This document shows, piece after piece, positions 23,285 through 32,718 of a DNA stretch of 64,000 bases (the stretch's first letter is position 1; each line of letters begins with the position of its first letter). A model generated the notes under the pieces. That model did no database searches and was not told the origin of the DNA. It saw only the letters and a list, made by a program, of their open reading frames with translations. The stretch is from an uncultured Chlorobiaceae bacterium. Lineage in GTDB: Bacteria > Bacteroidota > Chlorobiia > Chlorobiales > Chlorobiaceae. The stretch covers positions 124,001 to 188,000 of the forward strand of contig CAIRXW010000008.1 of the NCBI GenBank assembly GCA_903882665.1. Direction: 5' to 3'. A program made the translations under genes and the position numbers.

Positions 23285-24477
23285 AAAAGAGCGGGATTAT
23301 CATTGGCGTTATTCTGGCCATAATCATGGGCGGAGTCTATCTCTATCAATCTATGAGCCTGAAAAATGGGGGTGCTGAGAACCCGGAAAAGCATATAGAC
23401 CAGCAAAAAAGAGAGCAGAGTGATGGCATCAAAATGAACGCCCGGTTACAGAACGAAAACGGAGTTCTTGTTACTGTCGCCAAAAGACAAAGTTTCACTG
23501 AAGTTATCACGGCAACAGGCAAAGTGGAGGCCAATGCCGACCGGATTGCTCATGTCTCTCCGCGCATCTCCGGCCAGATTTTTTCTGTTCCGGCATCTTT
23601 GGGCGACCGGGTAAATGCCGGTCAGACTCTCGTAATCCTGAAAAGTCTTGAAATGGCTGAAGCCACCAACCGCTACCGCCTTTCAAAAACAAAACTGGTT
23701 CTTGCGGATGCAAATATGACGCGAATCAGGACTCTGGTAGAAAAGAAGATCGTTGCCCGAAAAGAACTTCTTCAAGCTGAAACCGACTATAAAATCGCTC
23801 AAACTGAGTTGCAGAATGATAAAGAGAGGCTCTCTCTGTATGGAGCCGGAAGCTCAAACTTGAATGTCAGCCGCCACAACAAAACCACTTTGATGGTACC
23901 TGCTCCAATAAGCGGAACCATTACCGAAAAGCATGCCATTGTCGGTGAACTGTCGGACCCGTCTAAAAGCCTTTTCACCGTGGTTGATCTCTCCACGATT
24001 TGGGTAGTGGTAGACATCTACGAAAAAGATCTGGCAAAAGTGCGCACGGGGCAGAGGGCAACGGTCACGGTAGATGCCTGGCCTGAATTAAAACTTACAG
24101 GGCGGGTTGCCTACCTTGCCGATATGCTTGACGCGACCACCCGCACCCTCAAGGTCCGTGTAGAGGTTGCCAACCCCGAGCGAAAGCTGAAGCCCGAGAT
24201 GTTTGCCCGGGTTGAACTGACACCTCCAGCCAGTGCCGTAATGACCTTGGCGATCCCTGAAGATGCTCTCCAGGAAATAGATGGCAAAAAAGTAATCTTT
24301 GTTACCGATAAAAGCCAGGAAGAGTTCAGACCGCAAACAGTAGAAGCGGGACGTTCTTCCGGTGGTATGGTTGAGATTGTTTCCGGCCTGAAAGAAGGCG
24401 AACGGTATGCTGTTAAAGGCTCATTTATCCTGAAGTCCGAGCTTAAAAAGAGTGAACTTGAGGGGGGCGCCGAATAA
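23281..24477 (+). CDS. Periplasmic adaptor of heavy-metal RND pump, CzcB/CusB family
   Basis: 398 residues, GTG start overlapping the channel gene's stop. N-terminal anchor GIIIGVILAIIMGGVYLYQ, lipoyl halves ISGQIFSVPASLGDRVNAGQ and APISGTITEKHAIVGELSD around a helical hairpin, then beta-barrel (WVVVDIYEKDLAKVRTGQ) and membrane-proximal domains. It bridges the RND pump and the outer-membrane channel. It lacks the Met-rich N-terminal copper site of E. coli CusB and lacks a His-rich N-terminus, so sequence does not decide between Cu, Ni/Co and Zn. It overlaps the pump gene start as TAATG. Confidence 0.88.
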   Translation: MKKSGIIIGVILAIIMGGVYLYQSMSLKNGGAENPEKHIDQQKREQSDGIKMNARLQNENGVLVTVAKRQSFTEVITATGKVEANADRIAHVSPRISGQIFSVPASLGDRVNAGQTLVILKSLEMAEATNRYRLSKTKLVLADANMTRIRTLVEKKIVARKELLQAETDYKIAQTELQNDKERLSLYGAGSSNLNVSRHNKTTLMVPAPISGTITEKHAIVGELSDPSKSLFTVVDLSTIWVVVDIYEKDLAKVRTGQRATVTVDAWPELKLTGRVAYLADMLDATTRTLKVRVEVANPERKLKPEMFARVELTPPASAVMTLAIPEDALQEIDGKKVIFVTDKSQEEFRPQTVEAGRSSGGMVEIVSGLKEGERYAVKGSFILKSELKKSELEGGAE

Positions 24478-27400
24478 TGCTTCAAAAAATCATAGCCTAT
24501 ACGTTAAAGAAAAAAGGTGCGGTCATCGTGCTTTCGCTTTTGATTACCGTGTTTGGTGTCTACTCCTATCTGAAACTGCCTCTTGATGCTTTTCCTGATG
24601 TCACCAACGTGCAGGTTGAGGTGGTCAGCTATGCGGAAAGACTTTCGGCACTGGAAATAGAGCGAAATGTAACCTATCCAATAGAGATGGCTATGCGAGG
24701 CCTGCCTGATATTGAACAGATGCGTTCAGTCACCAAGTTCGGCCTCTCGATAGTCACCATTGTTTTCAGGGATAATGTTGACATCTACTTTGCCCGGCAA
24801 CTGGTGTTCGAACGGCTGGCGGAGGCTCGGGAGAAGGTTCCAAAGGGCGTTGCGGTCGCTATGGGGCCGATTGGCACCGCCATGGGAGAGATTTACCAGT
24901 ACACGCTTGAAGGAAAGATGCCGAGAGAGCCGCAGCAGAAGATTGCCTGGCTGACTAAACTTCGAACCATTCAGGAGTGGGTTGTTGCTCCGCAGTTGAA
25001 AAGCGTTGCCGGAGTAAACGAGATCAACTCCTTTGGCGGTTATTTCAAGCAGTATCAGGTAATCGTGTCACCGGAACTACTTTTGAAATATGCCGTAACC
25101 ATTGCGGATGTCCATTCCTCCATCGGCAGCAACAATGAAAACGTCGGTGGCAACATACTCGAACGGGGTACTGATCAATATATCATCCGCGGCGTCGGGT
25201 TGATAAAAAACATAAGTGATATCGAAAACATTGTCCTGAAATCCGAAGGTGGAACACCGATCTGTGTCAGGGATGTCGCACAGGTCAAGGTCGGTGAGGC
25301 TGTCCGTATGGGTGCCGCCATGAAAAACGGCCAGGATGAGTGTGTTGGCGGTATCATCATGATGCTGCGTGGTGAAAATAGCCGGGACGTTGTTCGTCGG
25401 GTTGAGGAAAAAGTCAAAGAACTGAATGAAAACAATGTGCTGCCCGAAGGTGTCAGACTTGTTCCCTATTATGACAGAAGCGACCTGGTCAATTCGAGTG
25501 TCGGCACCGTAACCAAAGCACTGATAGAGGGTTCCATACTGGTTCTTATCGTGCTCTACCTGATGCTGAACAGTGTCCGTGGCAGTATTGTGGTGCTTCT
25601 TGCCTTGCCGCTCTCACTCCTTGCTACCTTTATCGTCATGAAAATTACAGGTATCAGCGCAAACCTGATGTCTCTCGGTGGTCTGGCCATTTCCATCGGC
25701 ATGATTATTGACACGACCATTATTCAGGTAGAAAACGTCCAGCGTCACCTGAGTGAAAAAGGGGGAATGCATCCCGATCTGCATACCGTCCTGAAAGCCG
25801 TCATGGAGGTCAGAAAGCCGAGTATATTTGGCGAGCTGATTATTGCACTTACCTTTATCCCGATTCTTTCCCTTGAAGGAATCGAAGGAAAAATGTTTGG
25901 CCCTCTGGCTATCACCGTCATCATTGCACTTTTGTCCTCCCTGTTTCTCTCCGTGTTTGTAATCCCCGTACTCTGCATTTTGTTTCTGAAACCACAGCAT
26001 GAAAAAGAGAGCTTCATCATGAAGCATGCAAACAGGCTCTATCTGCCGATGCTCGACTATGCCATGAAGATGAAGCAGGTGGTTTTGGGTATTGCTGGTC
26101 TATTGCTGCTTGTTTCGTTTTTTTTGGCCACCCGTCTGGGAACTGAATTTATACCAAGCATGGACGAAGGCTCCTTTGATATGGACGTCTCCATGCTTCC
26201 TGGCATTGCTCTCTCAAAAGCGATAGAGGTGAATCAGCGGGTCGCGATGAAGCTGAAAGAGTTTGACGAACTTGAGACCGTCGTATCACGAACCGGACAG
26301 ACCGGCGTTGCCCTCGATACCCGAGGGTCGGACAAGACCGGTTATGTCGGGATATTCAAACCGAAAAGCGATTGGAAGCGGGATATTTCCAAAGATGAGT
26401 TGACCAACAAAATGCGCCAGTCCCTTGAGTCGGTTGCCGGGATTACCTTTGGATTCAGCCAGCCGATTCAGTGCCGCATTGACGAACTTGTCGCAGGAAC
26501 CCGGGCACAACTGATTGTAAAGTTGTTTGGCGACGATATAAATCTTCTTAGTGAAAAATCAGCTCAAATTGCAAGAGTTCTCTCATCCGTGCGAGGGGGA
26601 ACCGATCTGAGCGTTGAAAAAAATTCCGGCCAGCCCTATCTGACCGTCAACATAGACCGCTCAAAAATTGCCCGCTATGGGCTGAATATCAGTGATGTAC
26701 AGAAGGTTATCGAAATCGGTGTTGCCGGTAAGGCGGCATCGCAGTTGTACGAAGAAAACCGCAGCTTTGATATAACAGTTCGTTTGCCTGAAGAAAAAAG
26801 AAACTCTCTGGAAGAACTCAAAGCGCTGATGATAACCACAAAAACAGGGGTAAATATTCCTCTTGAACAGCTTGCAGAAGTCAACATGATCGAAGGACCT
26901 GTTCAAATCAGCCGTCAGGACGGCGTAAGAAGAATCGGTATTGAGATGAATATTACCGGACGAGACATCGGCGGTTTTGTTGCCGAGGCCCGGCAGAAGA
27001 TCAAAGAACGTGTCAAATTGCCTGCCGGATATTATATCACTTGGGGAGGCCAGTTCGAAAACCAGCAGCGAGCGATGAACAAGCTGATGATCATCGGGCC
27101 TGTTGCCATCGGCTTGATACTGCTCCTGCTGTTTATCACCTTCCGCTCAATCCGCTTGGCGCTGCTGGTCATATCCAACCTGCCGTTCGCACTGATCGGC
27201 GGGGTGTTTGCGCTCTACATCTCCGGACAGTACCTCTCCGTTCCGGCATCGGTCGGCTTTGTTGTCCTGTTTGGTGTAGCCGTGCTGAACGGACTTGTGC
27301 TGGTATCACGTATCTCCCAACTGCGTGAAGAAGGACTTGAACTTCAGGAGGCAATCAGAAAAGGCTCCCTTGATCGCCTGCGCCCGGTACTCATGACCGC

Positions 27401-27572
27401 ATCGATTGCGATTTTCAGCCTGCTGCCGATGCTGCTCTCCAGCGAGACGGGTTCCGAAATACAGAAACCGCTTGCTACCGTTGTTGTTGGAGGTTTGATC
27501 ACCTCGACGCTCCTGACGCTGCTGATTATTCCATCAGTGTACAACTGGTTTGAAAAGAAAACTGCGGTGTAA
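24477..27572 (+). CDS. Heavy-metal efflux RND pump, CzcA/CusA family
   Basis: 1031 residues, the usual size. Twelve membrane segments in the RND pattern, with two large periplasmic loops. PLDAFPDVTNVQVEVVS near the N-terminus is the HME-RND signature. The proton-relay region in TM4 reads GGLAISIGMIIDTTIIQVEN, with a single Asp and the conserved VEN. It differs from the CzcA consensus (DGAVxxVEN), so the metal cannot be assigned safely. Position next to a NikR gene and a Ni-type importer makes Ni/Co export a reasonable guess. It converges on nikR, which ends 60 bases downstream. Confidence 0.9.
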   Translation: MLQKIIAYTLKKKGAVIVLSLLITVFGVYSYLKLPLDAFPDVTNVQVEVVSYAERLSALEIERNVTYPIEMAMRGLPDIEQMRSVTKFGLSIVTIVFRDNVDIYFARQLVFERLAEAREKVPKGVAVAMGPIGTAMGEIYQYTLEGKMPREPQQKIAWLTKLRTIQEWVVAPQLKSVAGVNEINSFGGYFKQYQVIVSPELLLKYAVTIADVHSSIGSNNENVGGNILERGTDQYIIRGVGLIKNISDIENIVLKSEGGTPICVRDVAQVKVGEAVRMGAAMKNGQDECVGGIIMMLRGENSRDVVRRVEEKVKELNENNVLPEGVRLVPYYDRSDLVNSSVGTVTKALIEGSILVLIVLYLMLNSVRGSIVVLLALPLSLLATFIVMKITGISANLMSLGGLAISIGMIIDTTIIQVENVQRHLSEKGGMHPDLHTVLKAVMEVRKPSIFGELIIALTFIPILSLEGIEGKMFGPLAITVIIALLSSLFLSVFVIPVLCILFLKPQHEKESFIMKHANRLYLPMLDYAMKMKQVVLGIAGLLLLVSFFLATRLGTEFIPSMDEGSFDMDVSMLPGIALSKAIEVNQRVAMKLKEFDELETVVSRTGQTGVALDTRGSDKTGYVGIFKPKSDWKRDISKDELTNKMRQSLESVAGITFGFSQPIQCRIDELVAGTRAQLIVKLFGDDINLLSEKSAQIARVLSSVRGGTDLSVEKNSGQPYLTVNIDRSKIARYGLNISDVQKVIEIGVAGKAASQLYEENRSFDITVRLPEEKRNSLEELKALMITTKTGVNIPLEQLAEVNMIEGPVQISRQDGVRRIGIEMNITGRDIGGFVAEARQKIKERVKLPAGYYITWGGQFENQQRAMNKLMIIGPVAIGLILLLLFITFRSIRLALLVISNLPFALIGGVFALYISGQYLSVPASVGFVVLFGVAVLNGLVLVSRISQLREEGLELQEAIRKGSLDRLRPVLMTASIAIFSLLPMLLSSETGSEIQKPLATVVVGGLITSTLLTLLIIPSVYNWFEKKTAV

Positions 27573-27631
27573 GAGAGAGATAACGGTAAAAAATTGTTTG
27601 GGGCAGAGGAGGCGAAGCGGGATTCTGTAAG

Positions 27632-28039
27632 TCATTCAGCGGATGAAGAGATGCTCAGGCTCAGATGCTTGACTCCGACCTGCACCTTGAGGGTTGTGGC
27701 CAGTTTTTCAACGTCCGAGGCCCGGCCTTTTACCGCAATGATTTCAAGGCAGTGGTGATGATCGAGGTGCACATGCTGGGTTGAAATGATGGTCTCCTGA
27801 AAGTCATGCTGAATATCAAGGAGCACGCTGACCAGTTCTCGCTTGTGATGGTCATAAGTCATGACGATCGCTCCGGCAACAGTGCCGCCCTCTTGCCACT
27901 CTTTTCTGACAAGCTCTTCACGGATCAAATCCCGTATCGCTTCAGATCGGTTTTTGTACTGTTGTGTTCCGATATGACGGTCAAAAGCCTCGATCAAAGT
28001 TTTTTCAAGGGAGACGCCGAATCTGTAGAGATCGCTCAT
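27632..28039 (-). CDS. nikR: Nickel-responsive regulator NikR
   Basis: 135 residues from ATG 28039. N-terminal ribbon-helix-helix (YRFGVSLEKTLIEAFDRHI, NRSEAIRDLIREEL) and C-terminal ACT-like metal-binding domain. The square-planar Ni ligands of E. coli NikR (His76, His87, His89, Cys95) are all present two positions later as His78, His89, His91 and Cys97, in DIQHDF and QHVHLDHHHC. It is therefore expected to be a genuine Ni sensor, and its probable target is the palindrome upstream of cbiM. Only about 20 bases separate its start from a strong hairpin at 28060-28096. Confidence 0.93.
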   Translation of the reverse strand: MSDLYRFGVSLEKTLIEAFDRHIGTQQYKNRSEAIRDLIREELVRKEWQEGGTVAGAIVMTYDHHKRELVSVLLDIQHDFQETIISTQHVHLDHHHCLEIIAVKGRASDVEKLATTLKVQVGVKHLSLSISSSAE

Positions 28040-28059
28040 CTGGAGTTGTGGGTTGGTGA

Positions 28060-28096
28060 GCAAAACGGACCGGACTCCCGTCCGGTCCTCTTTTGC
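28060..28096 (-). terminator. Strong hairpin terminator after nfnL, just upstream of nikR
   Basis: GGACCGGAC and GTCCGGTCC form a perfect 9-bp stem with a 4-base loop. Flanking GCAAAA and TTTTGC extend it and supply a T-tract in both directions. On the leftward strand it ends the nfn transcript 16 bases after the nfnL stop. It leaves only 20 bases before the nikR ATG, so nikR is either read through or transcribed from a promoter overlapping the hairpin. Confidence 0.75.
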
Positions 28097-28111
28097 AGTG
28101 TAACAGTCAGT

Positions 28112-29548
28112 TCAATGTTTTTGTTCGCCCATCAGCTTTTCATGAATTGCCGCCGCGGCAGTTCGTCCTGCGCCCATGGCAAGAATAACCGTAGCCCCTC
28201 CGGTAACAATATCGCCACCGGCATAAACCTTATCTTTTGAAGTTGCCATAGTATTGATATCGACAACAATCGTATCCCGCTTGCTCACCTCAATATCGGG
28301 CGTTGTCTGCTTGATAAGCGGGTTGGAACCGTTGCCGATCGAAATGACGGCCATATCGATGGGCAAAATAAATTCAGAATCTTTTATTGGCACCGGGCGT
28401 CGTCGTCCAGAATCGTCAGGCTCGCCCAGCTCCATGCGGAGGCATTTGGCCCCGGTGAGCCATTGCGCCTCATTGCCGATAAATTCCAGAGGGTTCATCA
28501 GCATGAGGAATTCAATACCCTCCTCCCTTGCGTGGTGCACCTCCTCGATACGTGCAGGCATCTCCGCCTCTGAACGGCGATAGACGATGTATGCATGTTC
28601 AGCTCCAAGACGCCTGGCCGTACGAACTGCATCCATCGCCGTGTTGCCGCCGCCGAAGACCGCCACATTTTTACCCGTACAGTTGAAGACCGGCGTGTCA
28701 TTGTCGGGGAACTGATAGGACTTCATCAGATTGACCCTCGTCAAAAACTCATTGGCCGAATAGACCCCCAGCAGATTTTCTCCGGGGATACCCATGAACC
28801 ACGGCAGACCGGCTCCAACCCCGATAAAGACGGCATCAAATTCCTCCTCCTTGAGCAGTTCATCAACAGTGATCGAACGGCCAGCGACCGCATTGGTGAC
28901 AAAGTTCACACCAAGCGTTTTCATGCCCTCAATTTCAGCCTGGACAATCTCTTTGGGAAGGCGGAACTGGGGAATACCGTACATCAATACACCTCCCAAT
29001 TCATGCAAAGCCTCAAAAACCGTTACCGCATGGCCCAATTGTACCAGATCATTGGCGCAGCTCAGCCCCGCCGGTCCGCTGCCGATAACCGCAACCTTTT
29101 TTCCAGTTGCCCGGGCTACCTGCGGCAGCTCTACCTGTCCGGTTTCACGCTCATAATCGGCTGCAAAACGTTCAAGATTGCCGATAGCAACCGAAGTATA
29201 TTTTTTCGTGAGAATGCACATTTTCTCACACTGGTCTTCCTGCGGGCAGACCCTGCCGCAGACAGCAGGCAGTACATTATCCTCCTTGATCTTTCTCGCA
29301 GCACCCGAAAAATCACCATGAGCGATGAGCTTGATAAACTGGTCAATCTTGATATTGACCGGACATCCCTTTATGCAGGCTGGATCTTTACACTGAAGGC
29401 AACGAAGAGCTTCCTGCTGAGCCAGCTCCTTTGTATAGCCAAGATTGACCTCCTGGAAGTTATGACTTCGCACCTCCGGATTCTGAGACAACATCTCCTG
29501 ACGTGGAATGGCAAGACGTTCTTTGGTCGTAATAGATTGTGCGTCCAT
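28112..29548 (-). CDS. nfnB: NfnL-type NADPH/Fd oxidoreductase large subunit (GltD-like)
   Basis: 478 residues. The N-terminal Fe-S domain has two Cys clusters (CLQCKDPACIKGCPV, and CGRVCPQEDQCEKMC) as in GltD/NfnL. The FAD domain begins KKVAVIGSGPAGLSCANDL, and the NAD(P) domain reads NVAVFGGGNTAMDAVRTARRLG. It lies downstream of an FAD/2Fe-2S subunit (NfnS/SudB-like). Together they make an NADH-dependent reduced ferredoxin:NADP transhydrogenase, earlier called sulfide dehydrogenase SudAB. In a green sulfur bacterium it would balance ferredoxin made by photosystem I-type reaction centres with NADPH and NADH. Glutamate synthase small subunit is the alternative, but no large subunit is near. 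Confidence 0.85.
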   Translation of the reverse strand: MDAQSITTKERLAIPRQEMLSQNPEVRSHNFQEVNLGYTKELAQQEALRCLQCKDPACIKGCPVNIKIDQFIKLIAHGDFSGAARKIKEDNVLPAVCGRVCPQEDQCEKMCILTKKYTSVAIGNLERFAADYERETGQVELPQVARATGKKVAVIGSGPAGLSCANDLVQLGHAVTVFEALHELGGVLMYGIPQFRLPKEIVQAEIEGMKTLGVNFVTNAVAGRSITVDELLKEEEFDAVFIGVGAGLPWFMGIPGENLLGVYSANEFLTRVNLMKSYQFPDNDTPVFNCTGKNVAVFGGGNTAMDAVRTARRLGAEHAYIVYRRSEAEMPARIEEVHHAREEGIEFLMLMNPLEFIGNEAQWLTGAKCLRMELGEPDDSGRRRPVPIKDSEFILPIDMAVISIGNGSNPLIKQTTPDIEVSKRDTIVVDINTMATSKDKVYAGGDIVTGGATVILAMGAGRTAAAAIHEKLMGEQKH

Positions 29549-29659
29549 AGTAATGCTTCTTTAAAAAAAGAGAGTTTGATGATGCAAAAAAAAGCTGTCC
29601 CCGGCAAAGAACCGGGCAAGAAGTTCATCATTGACAGCGAAATAAAGCCGATGAAGGCC

Positions 29660-30505
29660 TCAGAGCTGCTTTTGGAGATTGCACCTGTGCGTCAATGTTT
29701 CAACGGCCTGCCGTTCCTGGGGCAGGTACATCTTGTTCCGGTCAGAAAGGTTTTTGAAATCGACCTGGTGAGCGTCAAACTCAGGGCCGTCCACGCAGGC
29801 AAACTTGATCTGGTTGTCTACCGTAACCCTGCAACCGCCGCACATACCGGTACCGTCAACCATAATCGGATTGAGGCTCACAATGGTTTTAATATGGTAA
29901 GGGCGGGTGACCTCAGCAATGGCCCTCATCATCGGGATTGGGCCGATGGCAAGCACATAATCAATCGCTCTGCCGGAATCAATTAGTGCCTGCAGTTTCT
30001 GGGTGACAAAACCGTGAAAGCCGTACGATCCATCATCGGTCGTAATATAGGCCTCATCACTCACCGCACGCATCTCCTCTTCAAGGATTACCAGCTCCTT
30101 TGAGCGTGCGCCGTTGATCGTAATGACATAATTTCCGGCCTCTTTCAGCGCTACCGCCGTCGGATAGGCAATTGCTGCGCCTAACCCACCGCCGATACTC
30201 ACTGCAGTACCAAACTTTTCAATATGCGATGGCGCCCCCAGCGGACCAACAATATCGTGGATGCTCTCGCCAGCCTCTTTGCTGTTCAACTCCCTTGTCG
30301 ATTTACCCATACCCTGGACAATGATGGTAATGGTTCCTTTTTCAGGATCCGAACCAGCAATCGTAAGAGGTATTCTTTCGCCTGTCTCGCTCACCCTGAT
30401 CATGACAAACTGGCCCGCTTTTCTTTTTTTTGCAATACGGGGGGCCTCGATCTCAATTTTTTTGATATTTTCAGCTAAAAATATTGCAGAAACAATTTTG
30501 TGCAT
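29660..30505 (-). CDS. nfnA: NfnS-type FAD/[2Fe-2S] subunit (SudB/PyrK-like)
   Basis: 281 residues. FAD-binding FNR-like barrel with RIPLTIAGSD (RxPLT/S motif), the NAD-binding segment VSIGGGLGAAIAYPTAVAL, and a C-terminal [2Fe-2S] site MCGGCRVTVDNQIKFACVDG with the CxxC..C pattern of the PyrK/NfnS family. It is the electron-bifurcation partner of the large subunit, whose gene starts about 110 bases downstream. The spacer contains a CCCGG/CCGGG hairpin. Both share the leftward transcript ended by the hairpin at 28060-28096. Confidence 0.85.
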   Translation of the reverse strand: MHKIVSAIFLAENIKKIEIEAPRIAKKRKAGQFVMIRVSETGERIPLTIAGSDPEKGTITIIVQGMGKSTRELNSKEAGESIHDIVGPLGAPSHIEKFGTAVSIGGGLGAAIAYPTAVALKEAGNYVITINGARSKELVILEEEMRAVSDEAYITTDDGSYGFHGFVTQKLQALIDSGRAIDYVLAIGPIPMMRAIAEVTRPYHIKTIVSLNPIMVDGTGMCGGCRVTVDNQIKFACVDGPEFDAHQVDFKNLSDRNKMYLPQERQAVETLTHRCNLQKQL

Positions 30506-30673
30506 TGGTTCCCTGATTTCGTATGATAATGGAGAGCTGCCGGTATTTTTGGTAAGAAGAAAAAGTTATTATAATAAGCATTAATTAGTAATAATAAAAA
30601 TTGGTCAGGAGACGGTGTAACCTTTTTGCGGGAGTTGTTCTCGCGAATTTCCTGCAATATTAAAGTTTTTTTT

Positions 30674-31279
30674 ATGGTTTTTATTGCCGATTACGGCGCA
30701 GGAAATCTCCGATCTGTTCTCAAGGCATTTGACTATCTCGGAGTTAAGGCCATTGTCAGCAGTGATCCAGCCAAGCTTGCTGGATGCCGAAAAGTTATTC
30801 TTCCCGGTGTCGGAGCTTTTGGTTCTGCCATAAAGTCACTTAACGCATCGGGTTTTACCGAAGCCATCTCGGAGCATGTTGATAAAGGCGGCCAACTTCT
30901 CGGAATCTGCCTTGGAATGCAGTTGCTGCTTACAGAGAGTGAGGAGATGGGAGTCAACAAAGGAATGGATCTGATACCCGGCAAAGTGGTTCACTTCAAG
31001 AGCGACACCGACAAGATTCCCCAGATCGGGTGGAACTCCGTTGACCAGCAAAAAGAGAGTGTGTTGTTCCGCGGCATTGCGAACCACTCATTTTTCTATT
31101 TTGTTCACTCTTACTACTGTGAGCCAGAAAGTCCTGACTCCGTGGCGGCAACGACCTGGTTTGCCGGAAAAAACTTTTGTTCAGCCATTGAAAAAAATGG
31201 TATTTTCGCTGTTCAGTTTCATCCGGAAAAGAGCTCCGATGCCGGTTTGCAGGTGCTCAAAAACTTTGCCGGGTGCTAA
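30674..31279 (+). CDS. hisH: Imidazole glycerol phosphate synthase glutaminase subunit HisH
   Basis: 201 residues. Class I amidotransferase with oxyanion strand LPGVGAFG, nucleophile Cys79 in LLGICLGMQLL, and the His-Glu pair in VQFHPEKSSD near the C-terminus. It supplies ammonia to HisF for imidazole ring formation. ATG 30674 directly opens the family-typical VFIADYGAGNLRSV. hisA starts 21 bases downstream. A divergent A/T-rich promoter region separates it from nfnA. Confidence 0.95.
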   Translation: MVFIADYGAGNLRSVLKAFDYLGVKAIVSSDPAKLAGCRKVILPGVGAFGSAIKSLNASGFTEAISEHVDKGGQLLGICLGMQLLLTESEEMGVNKGMDLIPGKVVHFKSDTDKIPQIGWNSVDQQKESVLFRGIANHSFFYFVHSYYCEPESPDSVAATTWFAGKNFCSAIEKNGIFAVQFHPEKSSDAGLQVLKNFAGC

Positions 31280-31300
31280 ATTCCCTTTTTGTTATTCGTT

Positions 31301-32071
31301 ATGTTGATTATTCCAGCAATAGATATTAAAGAGGGGAAGTGTGTACGACTGACCCGTGGCGACTTCAGCCAGAAAAAAATATATCTCGACAATCCCCGCG
31401 ACATGGCAATTATATGGCGCAAGCAGAATGCCAAGATGCTCCATATTGTCGATCTTGATGCGGCCCTTACCGGCGAGATGGTCAACTTTGAGAAAATCAG
31501 GGAGATTGTCATCAACATCGACATCCCGGTTCAGGTCGGTGGTGGAATCCGCTCCGCTGATGCGGTGAGGCGTTATCTTGATATTGGTGTTGGACGCGTT
31601 GTTATCGGTTCAGCCGCTGTAACCAATCCCCGGCTGGTCGAAGAGCTTTTGAAGAGCTATACCGCGTCACAGATTGTTGTCGGCATAGACGCCGAAAACG
31701 GCATTCCAAAAATCAAGGGGTGGACTGAAAGCAGCTCGCTCCATGATTACGATCTTGCGCTTCAGATGAAAGAGATGGGCATTGAGCGCGTAATTTATAC
31801 CGACATAAGCCGGGATGGTATGATGCAGGGCTTTGGTTATGAGAGCACGAAACGGTTTGCTGAAAAAACCGGCATGAAAATTACCGCGTCCGGCGGCGTT
31901 ACCAATGCCGAAGACCTGAAAAAGCTCAACGAGCTTGCTGCTTGCGGAGTTGATTCGGTCATCATTGGCAAGGCACTCTACGAATGCAATTTTCCCTGTC
32001 AGGAACTCTGGTACAGTTTTGAAGAGGGCATCAGCATTGATCATAATTTTTCGACAGCACGGAAAAAATAG
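31301..32071 (+). CDS. hisA: ProFAR isomerase HisA
   Basis: 256 residues, (beta/alpha)8 barrel. The first catalytic Asp is Asp8 in IPAIDIKEGKCVRL, the second is in YTDISRDGMMQG. Two phosphate-binding Gly motifs, VQVGGGIRS and ITASGGVTN, are typical of HisA/HisF. IYTDISRDG distinguishes HisA from HisF. It isomerises ProFAR to PRFAR, the substrate of HisF/HisH. It is co-transcribed with hisH. Confidence 0.95.
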   Translation: MLIIPAIDIKEGKCVRLTRGDFSQKKIYLDNPRDMAIIWRKQNAKMLHIVDLDAALTGEMVNFEKIREIVINIDIPVQVGGGIRSADAVRRYLDIGVGRVVIGSAAVTNPRLVEELLKSYTASQIVVGIDAENGIPKIKGWTESSSLHDYDLALQMKEMGIERVIYTDISRDGMMQGFGYESTKRFAEKTGMKITASGGVTNAEDLKKLNELAACGVDSVIIGKALYECNFPCQELWYSFEEGISIDHNFSTARKK

Positions 32072-32088
32072 CCGTTAACCCCCACAAC

Positions 32089-32718
32089 GTGCAGCAGCAG
32101 GAGTTACCGTTACAGCAACAGATTGAGGCGCTCATTTTTGCCTCTGAAGAGCCCCTTGCCCTTCAGGCAATCCGGCAGCTTACCGCAGTGAATCTCAACC
32201 TGGACGAGCTTCAAGCCATTGTCGAGCGGCTCAACCGGGAGTATGAAGAGAGTGGAAGGAGTTTTCAGATAGAGCCTGTTGCCGGCGGCTACCGCTTTTT
32301 TGCCCGTCCGGAATTCGGCGACATACTCAAAAAACTTCTTGCCCCGAAAATCCGTAAAAGGCTTTCCAACTCTCTGCTTGAAGTTCTTGCCGTTATTGCC
32401 TATAATCAGCCTGTTACCAGGGGGGAGATTCAGCAGATTCGCGGTGTGAGCCCCGATTATGCGCTCGACAGGCTTCTGCTTCGCGCGCTCATAGAGGTTC
32501 GCGGAAGAGCGGATGCTCCCGGTAAACCCCTGCAATACGGAACCACCACGGAGTTTCTCGACCTCTTCAATCTTCCGACACTGAAAGAGCTCCCTGAACT
32601 TCGCGAAATAAAAGAAATTCTTCAGGAGCATGAAGAACAGCAATCCCTTATCCGTGTGCATGGCGACGAGAACGCTGCGTCCGGAAATGAACAGGCAGGA
32701 AACGATACAGAACTATGA
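32089..32718 (+). CDS. scpB: Segregation and condensation protein ScpB
   Basis: 209 residues, GTG start. Two winged-helix domains: EALIFASEEPLALQAIRQL at the N-terminus and the conserved LLEVLAVIAYNQPVTRGEIQ with IRGVSPDYALDRLL in the second. This is the ScpB pattern. It binds ScpA and the SMC head to build the condensin complex; smc is in this window at 43.4 kb. Its stop overlaps the next gene's ATG by four bases. Acidic tail after residue 180 is low complexity. Confidence 0.92.
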   Translation: MQQQELPLQQQIEALIFASEEPLALQAIRQLTAVNLNLDELQAIVERLNREYEESGRSFQIEPVAGGYRFFARPEFGDILKKLLAPKIRKRLSNSLLEVLAVIAYNQPVTRGEIQQIRGVSPDYALDRLLLRALIEVRGRADAPGKPLQYGTTTEFLDLFNLPTLKELPELREIKEILQEHEEQQSLIRVHGDENAASGNEQAGNDTEL

